A stretch of DNA of 64,000 bases. It comes from Acanthopleura granulata (Eukaryota > Mollusca > Polyplacophora > Chitonida > Chitonidae). The stretch is from assembly GCA_016165875.1 (NCBI GenBank), contig JABBOT010000022.1, positions 3,313,333 to 3,377,332 on the forward strand. The letters run 5' to 3'. Under the pieces are notes generated by a model. The model was not told where the DNA came from. It worked only from the letters and a program-made list of their open reading frames with translations, and did not search any database. Positions 48,001-55,852 of this stretch are shown here, in pieces. The first letter of the stretch is position 1. Every line of letters starts with the position of its first letter. A program made the translations under genes and the position numbers.

Positions 48001-51000
48001 TAACTGTAAACTAGCGCGTGATCGTTGGATGTTGCTTCATGTGATATTTCTTTGTAAGCACATTGTCATTGTACATCATGTTTTGCTGAATATTATCTGA
48101 CAGGGTATTGACCCAAAGGAAATTAAGAATCATTCCGTGAGTTATAATAATAATGGTTCTAAGTATAAACTTCCTGCAGGCTCTGCTCGTTTTCCTCCCA
48201 CCATAATGCTGGCTGACGTCATAGAAGTGAAATATTCTCAATTTAATACATATATAATAAATCCAGGTATAATGTTGTCATATTAAATGAGTAGATTGAA
48301 AATCTTAAGACACACTTAGGTGTGTAGATTCAGTCCCAGCCGGGGACAGGAAATTTAAGACATCTCTCATCCTCCACAGTTCGTGAACAGGTTGACAGGA
48401 TTCAGGTGGTCTTGCATGAAATTTGGGGGAGATCAAATCTGTGGTCTGTGATGTTCTGTAATAAAACTTGTCACTAATTGGCCCAAACCAGTGGTTTTCT
48501 CCAGGCACTGTCTGTCTTCATCCATCCAACAGATGGCCTGATTGTAAGGTCAATCCATGTACTCTTGTGTGTTGGTGTAACACCAGTAATATGCCGTCAT
48601 ATCGTGACGACGGTGATGAAAACTGGGACTACATGTATTTAGGATATATTGTCTCCTTGGCCAAGCAGTTAGCGCGCTAATGCACCGAAGTAACTCAGGA
48701 GTGTCTCATCTATGGAGTTGCCGTGAGTTCATTCCAAGCTCTTGCAGGCTCTCTCACTGGCTGTAAGTGGGGAGGTCTGCCAGCAACCTGTCTTGGCGTT
48801 AGTGCAGTTTTTGATATCTGCCCAATCAGTCTTTCTGTACTGAGGCCTCACTGCATTCAAGTGGACTTTAACAAGCGAGCTGCTCCCATCTGGTTTGGTC
48901 ATAAGTCGTAAGTTCAAGTCTCACTCGAACCAGTATTTTTGATGGTCTTGAGTTGGAAATCCAGTGTCTGGATTTCAGTATATATGGATCTGTTACCTGC
49001 TGATGAAGGCAGTATTAAATTATGTCCTCATGCTTGGTTATATCAGGTGAGTACACAAGTGCATTACGACATGACCCTAACAACGCACTGCTGAACCTCT
49101 GTATTGGCCTCACCTTTGCACACATGGCTGCCCAGAAGTTTGCAGACAAGAGGCATGCACTCCTCACACAGGTAATAATACTCAGGTTGTCATTGGTTGT
49201 TCATTTTATGTTATTTTAACAGATTTTTACTGTATGACAAAAGATTGCATGAATTCTTTGGTTTATTCTTTTGGTTTTGGGCTGCCATCGTATAAGTGAA
49301 TTTGAACAACAATGGAAGGGGCAAATAAAATTAAATTCGGTTTGGTTTCAAATGGTTAGGACAGGAGGTGTTGGTTTAATTCCAGTCTCAGACAAGGAAT
49401 CTTTGAGATTCCCTGGCCTCTACAGTCGTCTTGGCCTTTATGGTGATAAGCAGGGGCATCCGTGGCTCAGTCGGTTAGCACGCTAGCGCAGCGCAATGAC
49501 CCAGAAGCCTCCCACCAATGCCGTCGCTGTGAGTTCAAGTCCAGCTTATGCTGGCTTCCTCTCCGGCCGTACGTGGGAAGGTCTACCAGCAAACTGCAGA
49601 TGGTCCTGGGTTTTCCCCCGGCTCTGCTCCGTTTCTTCCCATCATAATGCTGACCGCCATCATATAAGTGAAATATTCTTGAGTATGGTGTGAAACACCA
49701 GTCAAATAAATTACGGTGATAAGCTGTTGACAGGGCTCTGGGTGGTTCAGTTGGTCTGTTCATAAAGTTTGTAAGAGTGTTTTACAGTTTCCGTGTTTCT
49801 GATTGGTTCTGCACAAGAACCAATGAAATGAAATCAGAACGACCACATTGGTGAGAGGCACCTGGGTCTTTATGTCATGCTGTGGCACTAACCACCTCAT
49901 CCTTGGCAGTTTTGTTTCCTCCAATTATAAATTAATGTAGTCTTTTCTTAAATAGGTTGTTAAAGAGCAATCAAATAAATAAATGGAATACTTGAACCAT
50001 GTAGTGTATGTTTGTTCTCTCCTTGGCAGGGTTGTTGTTTTCTGCGTAAGTACATTGACCTGCGTGGAGAGTGTCAGGAGGCATATTATAACCTGGGAAG
50101 AGCCATGCAACAGCTAGGTGAGAAATGGAATCTTACAGGAAAAATGAAATGGAAATTTATAGTTACTTGTAGGGCTTTGTGAGAAATAAAAACATTTCAT
50201 GTTTTGGGCATGTTTCATGTCTGAAAATTACATATTCTGAACTATATCTTAAGCATTCTTTGTTTATAATTGTTGGAAATTTTTGCAGAAATGATGAAAA
50301 CTATAAACTTACCCTTTTCAGACGGTTTCCAAGAAATAATATTCAAGGTTCGTTATGCTTTCTATTAACATTCATCTGTTTCGCTTCGTCAAACTATCTG
50401 GATTCCGTTGATAGTTTTGGTGCTCATTTGATAACAGTCATGGAGAAGAAAACAAAAAGTGGCACTTTTTTTTGTTACTTTCAAAGACCTGTGTTTTTTT
50501 TCTGTCAAACAGAACTGAAGTATGCAAGTGTGTATTACTATAAGAAAGCCCTGAACACACCTCCTGCCATAGTCGATGATGAGGTAGGTTCCAAAGTACC
50601 AATCTACTGTACAACTCATCCTAAAAGTCTTTGTTGATTTATTCTCTTCTATTGTTTGTAGTTTGTTCTAGGTAGTTAATTATGTAATTCAGTGGAGTAA
50701 TACATGTAAGTTTCACTCAGGTTTTTCCTACTTCTGAACATACTGTTAACCCCCTTTCTAAGATCAGTTGGGAACTGTCAGAATCAGGTAAAATGTGCCT
50801 AGTGATGGGCGAAATTTTAAGTCTGTTACCGGTATCATCACCCTGGAGCAAATTAAACATCTTCACATTTGTAATGGGTACATTGGTCATGGGTAGCAGA
50901 ATGAGCGTGGGCAAAATTGGCCCTGTACCAGTCCGCATCTTACATTGTATTTGTGAGAAGTCTTATTCTTATAGTTTAAATTTGATGTGGTTTGTGAAAC

Positions 51001-51333
51001 TGTTCTGCTACTTCAAAATTAATTTGGTTTGTGAAATTGAGAGACTGTATATATTTGGTTTGGTGTATGGAATGCTTGCACATGTTCAAATTGGAGTTGC
51101 TTTTGGGAACTTCACATTTCTTATGTTTTTGCTCCAGAATTAAAATTGTTTATTGTGGCATTTGCCCATAGCTTTCTGTCAGCGTATACCTTTCTCAAGT
51201 CTGTTGTGCGCTACACTTGCAGGGAATTTTTGATTTGCGCCGAGAAGCAGCGTACAACCTCGCGCAGATTTACCGCGCCAGTAAATCCGATGATTATGCC
51301 AGGATGTTACTCCAGCAGTACTGTGTGGTGTGA
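17100..51333 (+). CDS. GTF3C3: GTF3C3, TFIIIC TPR subunit (TFIIIC102/Tfc4 family), complete
   Basis: Subunit of TFIIIC, which recognises the A and B boxes of RNA polymerase III genes and helps recruit TFIIIB; it acts in the nucleus as a TPR scaffold (family knowledge). Exons: 17100-17216, 20505-20697, 21261-21371, 22689-22853, 23153-23268, 23650-23770, 25652-25728, 26339-26453, 27092-27258, 28172-28259, 29215-29273, 29760-29860, 31619-31706, 32603-32749, 33421-33601, 34425-34456, 34958-35087, 42910-42996, 43896-43954, 44338-44442, 45715-45801, 46995-47093, 47697-47772, 49047-49171, 50030-50117, 50513-50583, 51223-51333. These sum to 2916 nt, 971 residues plus stop, somewhat longer than the human protein (about 890). 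All phases agree. All introns are GT-AG except intron 9 (GC-AG). Confidence 0.95.
17309..17755. repeat. Long imperfect inverted repeat (foldback) in GTF3C3 intron 1
   Basis: Left arm about 17309-17474 and right arm about 17597-17755 are reverse complements with some divergence: left GGCTTTCACCCGACCAGTTC, right GAACTGGTCGGGTGAAAGCC, and both ends carry the GCCAAGTAATC / GATTACTTGGC pair. The spacer is about 120 bp. The transcript could form a hairpin of roughly 160 bp. It may be a MITE/foldback element or a local inverted duplication; no clear target duplication was seen. Confidence 0.8.
17756..19390. other. GTF3C3 intron 1, no gene recognised
   Basis: Several short open frames on both strands (for example 18198-18467 minus and 18856-19089 plus) have no recognisable domain or splice structure. 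The stretch may contain decayed transposon sequence linked to the zinc-finger remnant just downstream. Confidence 0.4.
19395..19610 (+). pseudogene. Remnant of a TTF-type zinc finger from a hAT-like transposase
   Basis: The frame reads KRKFQQVWLIGQEWLKYD, MFCTCCINARHDNAFTNGC, then a degenerate end with GHKRAVEF. W-L then W-L-x-Y-D, C-x2-C and a distal H-K are the layout of the TTF-type zinc finger found in hAT transposases and ZNF862-like proteins. The second half of the finger is damaged (RTTEGQNGHKRA). No transposase core follows, so this is a fragment within GTF3C3 intron 1. Confidence 0.5.
20940..21030 (+). repeat. SINE tail fragment
   Basis: AGTGAAATATCCTCAAGTAC then GGCGTAAAAAACCAATCAAA and TAAATAAATA: the 3' end of the family-1/2 SINEs. 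Confidence 0.6.
21355..22085 (+). repeat. 79-bp minisatellite derived from the GTF3C3 exon 3 donor
   Basis: About eight copies with a 79-bp period. The unit contains TGAATGACTATAGGAAGGTG, resembling the exon 3 end plus donor (TTAATGACAATAGCCAAG|gtaggtgtgg). The earliest copy (about 21436) keeps GAATGACAATAGCCAG. Later copies are nearly identical, indicating recent homogenisation. Confidence 0.9.
22160..22640 (+). repeat. Degenerate T/G-rich array before GTF3C3 exon 4
   Basis: Irregular repeats of phrases such as TGTGTATTTGTGTACTGTGT and CACTGCTCTGTG. The reading frames through it (22170-22897) are a by-product of low complexity and should not be taken as a gene. Confidence 0.7.
22644..22688 (+). 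repeat. 15-bp triplicated 3' splice site at GTF3C3 exon 4
   Basis: TAATGTTACCAGATG recurs three times with a 15-bp step, giving AG acceptors with possible exon starts at 22659, 22674 and 22689. All are in the same frame; using an upstream one adds five residues (DVMLP) per copy. Confidence 0.85.
23650..29860 (+). CDS. GTF3C3: GTF3C3 exons 6-12: first TPR array
   Basis: Exon 6 reads LMGEAHLKFARGEHDQAVKM, a typical TPR helix pair. Exons 7-9 continue with FQTLGLLYEELGDMEKSM, EWCRLAEMSVEMGELKQAVT and ALKYDPTNEEYATERCELLQ, each with the W/L-G-Y-A-P spacing of TPRs. Exon 9 (27092-27258) ends before a GC donor. Exon 10 reads VYHKRSEPEKAIETLRGAF. Exons 11-12 are short (59 and 101 nt) and end in phase 2 at AG|G. 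SINE copies occupy introns 8 and 10. Confidence 0.93.
24128..24500 (+). repeat. G-rich ~18-bp minisatellite (TTGTGTCTGGGTGGGGCA) in GTF3C3 intron 6
   Basis: About 20 imperfect copies with a longer ~108-bp higher-order period. Dense GGG/GGGG tracts on the plus (coding) strand could form G-quadruplexes in DNA or pre-mRNA. Long open frames on both strands (MPHPDT-type repeats on minus) are artefacts of the repeat. Confidence 0.9.
24560..25195 (+). repeat. ~85-bp minisatellite in GTF3C3 intron 6
   Basis: Units built on GTGTGTAACAGTAGATTCTG, TCATCTTCTCATTGACAAGC and TGTAATGGCTGG, at least five copies between 24770 and 25190, with shorter diverged units to the left. Confidence 0.88.
26510..26740 (-). 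repeat. SINE (family 1), minus orientation
   Basis: Plus-strand reading TTTATTTGATTGGTGTTTTA, AGGAAACCGGGCAGA, GTGCAGGTTGCTGGCCTTCC and TTGAACTCACAGTGACTGCA (B-box side), in GTF3C3 intron 8. Confidence 0.8.
26810..26910 (+). repeat. tRNA-like SINE head
   Basis: GTGGGTTCAGTCCCATCTGG resembles a B box and T-arm region of a tRNA-derived head. Body not resolved. Confidence 0.4.
27259..27264 (+). promoter_or_regulatory. Non-canonical GC 5' splice site of GTF3C3 intron 9
   Basis: Exon 9 ends GCTAAG and the intron begins GCAAGT, which matches the donor consensus except for C at +2. The next acceptor (CAG at 28169-28171) is in matching phase 0. The nearest GT (27263) would break the frame. Confidence 0.8.
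27330..27650 (+). repeat. Family-2 SINE sequences in GTF3C3 intron 9
   Basis: A tRNA-like head with CTGGTTCAAGCCCAGCACTG near 27380, and from 27560 the body AGTTGCCAAAGGTCAGTGAT with GTGGTGTCCTCCTCCCAT. The two may be one rearranged or two separate insertions. Confidence 0.55.
27990..28171 (+). repeat. 32-bp array of 3' splice sites before GTF3C3 exon 10
   Basis: CAG|GTGTA occurs at 28043, 28075, 28107, 28139 and at the real acceptor 28171, exactly 32 bp apart, each with a T-rich stretch before it. The repeat includes the first bases of the exon (GTGTAYYAC). Confidence 0.88.
28726..28987 (-). mobile_element. Full-length family-1 SINE with 11-bp target duplication
   Basis: Flanked by CTCTCACATTT at 28715-28725 and 28988-28998. 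On the minus strand: a tRNA-derived head (GTGGCTCAGTTGGTTAGCAC A box; GAGTTGAAGACC in the B-box region), a conserved body and a tail ending CACCAATCAAATAAATAAAT. The B box is mutated, so it is probably inactive. It lies in GTF3C3 intron 10. Confidence 0.88.
29861..31618. other. GTF3C3 intron 12
   Basis: About 1.76 kb with no repeat or gene I can name. Short open frames (for example 30498-30743 plus) have no recognisable content. Confidence 0.5.
31619..35087 (+). CDS. GTF3C3: GTF3C3 exons 13-17: central TPRs
   Basis: Exon 13 encodes WLPIDLRVKLVVCLIHLELY, exon 14 GDLYLDVAEAYMHMGRYKEA, and exon 15 AVWLRYAECLSILGEVDRSE followed by YAKVVELAPNHTEARVALSN and QQQMGRADEAI. These match the central TPR block of vertebrate GTF3C3 closely (for example GDLYLDVAEA and RYAECL... 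patterns). Exon 16 is only 32 nt. Exon 17 encodes WLLLHKCMMLYSHKKYDEF. Exons 13 and 15 run straight into arrays of copies of their own 3' ends. Confidence 0.93.
31636..32075 (+). repeat. 98-bp tandem array made from GTF3C3 exon 13 and its donor
   Basis: The last ~70 nt of exon 13, its GT donor and about 27 nt of intron are repeated with an exact 98-bp period (GGTTACC at 31636, 31734, 31832, 31930, 32028). The exon itself is the first member. The last copy breaks off near 32075. Reading past the first donor meets TAG inside the first copy. Confidence 0.93.
32265..32602 (+). repeat. Degenerate acceptor-like repeats before GTF3C3 exon 14
   Basis: Several phrases of the form TGTGTATTTTGCAGTAT / TGTGTATTTTTGCAGTATCT precede the real junction ATATTGCAG|TATGTG at 32602. 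An older, eroded version of the acceptor arrays seen at exons 10, 18 and 20. Confidence 0.5.
32989..33040. repeat. (AT)n microsatellite
   Basis: About 50 bp of alternating A and T with two interruptions, in GTF3C3 intron 14. Confidence 0.95.
33588..34215 (+). repeat. 30-bp array made from the GTF3C3 exon 15 donor, about 20 copies
   Basis: Unit GTAAATGTGATCAGCAGACA plus CTCACCACAG, 30 bp. The exon's last bases (CACTCACCACAG) and donor (gtaaatct) form the first member. Every copy carries AG|GTAAAT, a good donor, and a possible AG acceptor. Because 30 is divisible by three, the first extra donor (exon end 33631) extends the protein in frame. Later copies have 1-nt indels. Confidence 0.93.
35170..35545 (+). 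repeat. ~150-bp tandem repeat, about 2.5 copies, in GTF3C3 intron 17
   Basis: CACCAAACTTACAC, TTGGCATGAGGAAGAACCCT and AAGGTCATTGGGGTCA recur in order near 35217-35310 and 35365-35465, with a third start near 35510. It looks like an interspersed repeat family of the host. It ends where the LINE tail begins. Confidence 0.75.
36100..37150 (-). pseudogene. LINE ORF2 remnant (endonuclease and pre-RT region)
   Basis: FHQNVHSLKANYTEFISML followed by VIGVSET is the N-terminal signature of the exonuclease-endonuclease-phosphatase domain in LINE ORF2. Further on, PPKLNRHTKIKKPWVI and YKLYLKHKNSDITLQYKHYR resemble the linker before the reverse transcriptase. Frames are interrupted. Confidence 0.72.
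37697..39355 (-). pseudogene. LINE ORF1 remnant
   Basis: Minus-strand pieces: TNVEKSEPEEEPVSSEGNQD (near 39350), resumed after the repeat array with EGGEFKLNKFVDFMSSSVNN and a coiled-coil-like QHTLNQIERNQLELTDRL, a stop near 38389, then HILAKFLYRPEKRDVQ with FVLEDLIAEDRK, resembling the L1 ORF1-type RNA-binding domain. Stops and frameshifts show it is dead. Confidence 0.7.
38610..39350 (-). repeat. 47-bp minisatellite expanded inside LINE ORF1, about 15 copies
   Basis: Unit (plus strand) CTGATTGCCTTCAGAACTGG plus CTGGTTCTTCTTGTCATGGATGACGTC, with some half-units of about 24 bp. Both flanks read in recognisable ORF1 sequence (PVSSEGNQDV on one side, PASSEGNQDIIHDK on the other), so one ORF1 segment was the seed. 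Confidence 0.92.
39830..41440 (+). repeat. ~165-bp satellite-like tandem array, about eight or nine diverged copies
   Basis: Recurring phrases: TTGCCATGGTAACCAGATTG (39965, 40432, 40603, 40775, 40917, 41234), CAACTCCAATTGTTTTCCAT-like, and GGTGGATACATAGATACAGA-like. Divergence between copies is substantial, so the array is older than the junction arrays. In GTF3C3 intron 17. Confidence 0.85.
41735..42909 (+). repeat. ~28-bp array of 3' splice-site sequence before GTF3C3 exon 18
   Basis: Unit TTTTGTCTGTTTTTCTGATC plus CTGCAGTTG, in two blocks (41735-41880 and 42385-42909), roughly 25 copies in total. The last member is the real acceptor CTGATCCTGCAG|TTGTTTT. Most copies keep a polypyrimidine tract followed by (T/C)GCAG. 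Confidence 0.9.
42910..51333 (+). CDS. GTF3C3: GTF3C3 exons 18-27: C-terminal TPRs
   Basis: Ten exons after the 7.8 kb intron 17. Recognisable blocks: LSKEELWDIYVK (exon 19), NVNAWNLFCQVMLFSADLRH and RFCLRLSMK (exon 22), HPDHLQLGILNGHISMVSGS (exon 23), NALLNLCIGLTFAHMAAQKF (exon 24), YIDLRGECQEAYYNLGRAMQ (exon 25), ASVYYYKKALNTPP (exon 26), and DLRREAAYNLAQIYRAS ending in CVV and TGA 51331-51333 (exon 27). This is the conserved C-terminal end of the family, so the gene is complete at its 3' end. Confidence 0.94.
43545..43712 (+). repeat. 27-bp minisatellite in GTF3C3 intron 18
   Basis: Six to seven copies of CATATACCTGCACCTACACC plus TACCAGT. The period is nine codons and the frame stays open (HIPAPTPTS-type repeats), but the array is far from the exon boundaries and is read as intronic. 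Confidence 0.88.
44068..44337 (+). repeat. 39-bp array of 3' splice sites before GTF3C3 exon 20
   Basis: Seven copies of AATTATCTGTGTTTTCTTGT plus CTCCCAG|GTGTTTGATGTT. The real exon begins GTATTTGATGTT after the last CAG (44335-44337). The period is 39 bp (13 codons) except for the last copy, which is 38 bp, so upstream acceptors would shift the frame. Confidence 0.92.
45570..45586 (+). repeat. Poly-C tract
   Basis: About 17 consecutive C in GTF3C3 intron 20, prone to slippage or assembly error. Confidence 0.9.
46745..46965 (+). repeat. Family-1 SINE, partial
   Basis: GTGAGTTCAAGCCCAGCTCA (B box), CTGCGGATGGTCGTGGGTTT, and the tail GAGTGCGGCGTGAAAGACAA then CAAATAAATAAAT. The A-box side is eroded. 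GTF3C3 intron 21. Confidence 0.8.
48180..48250 (+). repeat. SINE tail fragment
   Basis: CCTCCCACCATAATGCTGGC and AGTGAAATATTCTCAATTTA, the end of a family-1 SINE in intron 23. Confidence 0.6.
48300..48830 (+). repeat. Decayed SINE cluster in GTF3C3 intron 23
   Basis: Pieces of tRNA-like heads (GATTCAGTCCCAGCCGGGGA at 48328; GCCAAGCAGTTAGCGCGCTA at 48660) and bodies (GGCCCAAACCAGTGGTTTTC at 48480; GGGGAGGTCTGCCAGCAACC at 48771). Confidence 0.5.
49452..49714 (+). mobile_element. Full-length family-1 SINE with 10-bp target duplication
   Basis: Flanked by GGTGATAAGC at 49442-49451 and 49715-49724. A-box-like TGGCTCAGTCGG near 49463 and B-box-like GAGTTCAAGTCC at 49531-49542 identify a tRNA-derived pol III promoter. 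Then comes the conserved body and the tail CACCAGTCAAATAAATT. One of the best-preserved copies in the window, in GTF3C3 intron 24. Confidence 0.9.
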
Positions 51334-52429
51334 GCTCTGACGTCAAGGTACATGGCAAGCACGTAAGGCCCTGGCCATCAATTATTTGAAGAAAACTTTT
51401 ACATTTACTGTATTTCACCTCTTGCTTAGCTTTTTATAATATGTCATACCAAAAATTTTAAAAATGGTACTTGTTGCAGCCTTGCTTCTCGCTCAGCACT
51501 GAGAGGTTACAACAAGGAAACAGGGCTGGTCAGTCCAGTATCAGTGTAACGTGACTGGGTGCACATTGGATGTCATGTCTGATGTCTTCGGCTTGATGTT
51601 CCAGTGGAGGTAGCACTTTGGCCGCATGCCAGTCGCCCTGCCACAATAAGACACATTATATACACGTTCTAAGGATTTCTCATCGTCACAAGACAGAAAA
51701 ATTGTTGAGCACAACATTAGACCCAAGCAGACAAGCATACATCTGGAGAAGCTTATTGTATTTCCATGTACTTCACCAGATTTATGGAGTGTCAAAGTTT
51801 ACCTAATTGTTGGATTTCTCTGGTATACACCTCTGTAGACGGCTTTCCGCATCTGTATTAGCACTGGGAGCCTCTGACAATGGCTGATCCATGCGCCTTT
51901 CTGTACTGTGACAAAATGTTTAAACCATCCACACAGGCAGTGGCTGTTGTCAGCTGAGTATTTGCTCAACCAATCAGAGGGTTGCAGTAGCCACCCATAC
52001 TGTATGGAAAGCCAGTCGTCATGAGTCACAATTTGCATATCAAAGACCACTCAAAGATTTTGGTACTGGACTGCCTCCTCCCGCCCTCACACACAGAAGG
52101 ATGTTTTTACTACCATAGGTAAATAATTTGCTTAGCGTATCAGCTTAAACATAGTTCATCATATCAAAGACCACTGTGGCAACTTATCTTTATTCTAATG
52201 GCATTGTCTGTTTGAGAACTAAATCAGGCGAGCTGGTGGTGTTCTCTGAATGCCTTGTGCAAATGATGTATTTTGCTTGATTCTGATTGATCCATACATG
52301 TTCTAGGACTACTTTACACTTTTTGTATGAAGAATGATGAAAGTCTTAATAGATGGTCCACGCAAGAAATAAGGGCAGTGGATATCGATGAAAAGTGTAC
52401 TTATATGTACAAATTACAGTTAAGTAGAT

Positions 52430-52530
52430 AAGGGAAAGGCAGAAAAGTGGAGCCGTTTGAGCGTTTTTGTTGAATAGTGGAGTCGTATGAGTGTTTTTTG
52501 TTGAAAAGTGGAGCCGTATGAGCGTTTTTG
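52430..52530 (+). repeat. ~36-bp triplicate
   Basis: AAAGTGGAGCCGTTTGAGCG / ATAGTGGAGTCGTATGAGTG / AAAGTGGAGCCGTATGAGCG, each followed by TTTTTGTTG-like sequence. Confidence 0.85.
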
Positions 52531-52535
52531 TTTTA

Positions 52536-52800
52536 AATTAATATACATTCCAGTTCCAATCGTTGTAAATGAGAGGGATATGTGTGTCCCCAAAGTATAT
52601 TACTGTAAGATAGGTAAGGATGGATTAAGGAATAGTACACAGTAATAGAGGAATAAAACAGATTTGAATTTACATTTTTTAAGTGAAAAAGAATATAAGA
52701 CTTTGTGCCTTGCAAGTCAGTTACTTGAAGAAAAATGTTCCAAATTATGTCAAGGCTTTTCCGAAGGTCATCAACCAACCTGTAATAGAACAAGCATCAT
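52536..52800 (-). pseudogene. LINE reverse-transcriptase C-terminal remnant
   Basis: Minus-strand frame reads VYYSLIHPYLSYSNILWGHT and YPSHLQRLELE, the conserved block near the C-terminal end of reverse transcriptases in many LINEs (YYSLI-PYL-Y-NI-WG-TY). The flanks are not open, so only a fragment is left. Confidence 0.75.
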
Positions 52801-53225
52801 GTATTTTACCATTGTCATATGTTTCTACCATATTTGGTATGCTGTTAGGACTACAGAAATTTTGCACATTTGTACTTTGTTCCCTGTACAGATTATTTCA
52901 TAAAGAATTTAACAAAAGACATCTAACCAGTTCTAAGACCATCTGTACAGTTGGTTAATTATATGGTTGCCATAGAAACGGCGTGACATTTCTATTTTCT
53001 TGTCCTGCACATAATAGTCATCTCACTGACTTTATTACTGCTGTGAAACACAGAGATTTATGGGCAAGCATAGACACTTATAGGAAATCACTGTATGAAA
53101 ATAAAGTGAGTCAGAGGCAAAGGGCCATGGAAAACTGGCGTCATAAGCTCAGTCTGTAATGTCTTGGGGGATTGAAGTGGGGCCAAAGGCAGACTGTAGA
53201 TAAATATGCAAATGTGAGCAAGGTG

Positions 53226-53575
53226 TATGATAAGGGTTCATTCTGAGAGCGACTTTGTGATGCACCTCTCAGTGAGCAATTCTGAGAGCGACTTTGTGAT
53301 GCACCTCTCAGTGAGCAAGGTGTATGATAAGGGTTCATTCTGAGAGCGACTTTGTGATGCACCTCTCAGTGAGCAAGGTGTATGATAAGGGTTCATTCTG
53401 AGAGCGACTTTGTGATGCACCTCTCAGTGAGCAATTCTGAGTGCGACTTTGTGATGCACCTCTCAGTGAGCAAGGTGTATGATAAGGGTTCATTCTGAGT
53501 GCGACTTTGTGATGCACCTCTCAGTGAGCAATTCTGAGAGCGACTTTGTGATGCACCTCTCAGTGAGCAAGGCAG
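53226..53575 (+). repeat. Composite minisatellite (core GCGACTTTGTGATGCACCTC)
   Basis: Seven copies of the core TTCTGAGAGCGACTTTGTGA plus TGCACCTCTCAGTGAGCAA, alternating irregularly with a spacer GGTGTATGATAAGGGTTCA. The near-identical units indicate recent expansion. Confidence 0.92.
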
Positions 53576-54549
53576 GTGGGGAAGTTGATGAAGTCACAAA
53601 ATCTTTTAGGAAAGACTTTATGTTTATTTGTTGCTTGTTTGTTTATCATTAACTGAACGAGGACACCTTGTAGGTTAGTTGACGTTTCTCACGTTTGTGA
53701 GAAACGTGAGCTGGTTAAGAGGTTCCTGTTACAAATGTCTGACACTGTTTTGTGCAGATAATACAGTTAGACAGTGTACTTATTTTATATAGGTATTTTA
53801 TATATATGAAAATACATTTTTATGCTCAAGGGAAATGTTTTTTATCAAAGAGAAATTATCTGAGTTTGATTGAATGAATTATTATGGCTTAACAGCATCT
53901 GAGTTTGAGTTCATGTAAATTATGTTGCTCTGTCTCCATGTGATTATTTTGCTGAAAACAGATCAGATCTGAGCTGGCCTGCAGGCCATATATCTTCATG
54001 TAATACTAGTATTGAATTCTGGTATTAATAAATGATTGCACACATACAATATTGGTTAGGTTAAATTAATTCCCAGAACTTTCCAGTACATATGTATCTT
54101 TTCATTGTGTCAAAATTCTCTCTATCATAGCCATGTTATATACATAAACACGTTCACTATATATTTTTTTTTTTATAAGGCATCAGCCAGTTTGTGTACC
54201 TGGTTCGTATCCATGGCAACAATATTTTTCTGAGTTCTCTAGTGATATCTGGTACTCAAGGAGTCTGTTAAGAGCTGTTTCCATGGAAACTGAGCTGTGT
54301 TTCCAGCAGCTGCTCTACACAAGGCTTTCTGTTAGTCTTTTGTTGTCCCGTGCCATTGTAGGATTACCAAAGTGCTCTGTTCTTGATAGGGTCTTCATGA
54401 TCGGATTTTTCCGCCTTATTCCAGGGAAGGGGAGCTACACATTATCCTACTGTTTACATTTCTAATACATTTGTTTACATTAGCCAAATAACAGAGGTCA
54501 TTTGTCTAGATTAATGTTCATTCGTTAGTTGTCCATGTCTTTATATCAC

Positions 54550-54630
54550 CTGTGGGAAGTTTCATCTCTGACTTACCAAAGGTTGTTAGGGTTACCTGGA
54601 GCATTCCTGTGTCCTCCACACATAATGGTG
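54550..54630 (+). repeat. Family-2 SINE fragment
   Basis: TGACTTACCAAAGGTTGTTA followed by GTGTCCTCCACACATAATGG, the body of the family. Confidence 0.5.
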
Positions 54631-54999
54631 AAAAAGGCCTGAGTTTGGGGTTGGATGGCAAGCAAATTGTACAGTATTTATTCACCTTTGCGTATGACTA
54701 CAGAGTGTTTGCTGAGGACATCGTTTTGCACTGATGAAGAAAAATCATACTTTCTTCTGAGCCTCTAAAGATATGCAAGCTGTGTAATCAGATTTTCAGT
54801 ATTTGTAATTTGCATCCAAGATTATTATTTTAATTCTAAGAACATACAAATGTTGTCCTTGGATACCAAATGGCTAATTCACAGATACATTCAAAAACTA
54901 CCAAGTTTGCTACATATATGGTTTCTTGATCTAATAGCCCAGCATTTTGATATTAATGAATGTAGTAATTCAAGGAAATGTCTTGAATTTTGGGGTTAA

Positions 55000-55290
55000 T
55001 CATGAGATATATATATTGTACATTAGTATGGGTAATCAGGCGATTCATTAATGGGGCTCATTATAGAATCCATTGAAGAAGTTTATCATGACACACATTA
55101 TTGGGATTCATCATTGAAATCAGAAATTTTGGCCATGAGATGTATTGATGAGGTTTATCACTGAGTTCATAAGTCAGGTTTATCATGAGATACGTTAATG
55201 AGATTTATCATTAAATTCCTAAATGAGGTTTATCATTAGATATTTTATTGAGGTTTATGGTGAGATACATTAATAAGGCATTTTATTATT
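55000..55290 (+). repeat. Degenerate ~28-bp repeats
   Basis: Repeated phrases such as GAGGTTTATCATTAGATA, GAGATTTATCATTAAATTCC and GGTTTATCATGAGATACGTT. Confidence 0.6.
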
Positions 55291-55785
55291 TATGCATCAG
55301 TGAAATCTCAGTATTTTCTTCTCTGATAAAAGTGTTATTTTCACTGCAGTGAAATATCATATTTTGTCAGAACGTCAAAACAGAAATATTTTATTTTATA
55401 AAGTTCCAATCTGATATCAGCTGAATGACATCATAATGGAAGTTTAGTCAACTGCTACATTCTCATGTCACACAAAAAAGACAGGTCATATAGCATGTTA
55501 TGTACACAACATCACGCTCTAGGCATGTCGGTGACAGCATACGGCTGGAAAATATGCTCAGAAACTCAAAATCATGATTTTGTTAGAGTATAAATAATAA
55601 ATATAGCACATTGAAGGCTGAATATCATAAATATTGTTCTTGTGGGAGGTGGAAATATCATTTCCACCTCTCACTCAATGTTTATGGTATTCAACCTTCA
55701 CTGTGTAATGTCCTTTATATATATTTATACACTTCACTGGAAAATGCTCTGTGCTCATGTGCATATAGAACACAAAGTTGTTGGG

Positions 55786-55852
55786 GAATTGTGCTGTACA
55801 TCAGGTGAATTGTGCTGTACATCAGGTGAATTGTGCTGTACATCAGGTGACC
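55786..55852 (+). repeat. 21-bp tandem triplicate
   Basis: GAATTGTGCTGTACATCAGGT three times in succession. Confidence 0.93.

Noticed and set aside
49452..49545. A functional tRNA gene
   Set aside because: A- and B-box-like motifs are present, but the sequence continues into a conserved SINE body with target duplication and no proper acceptor stem was found.
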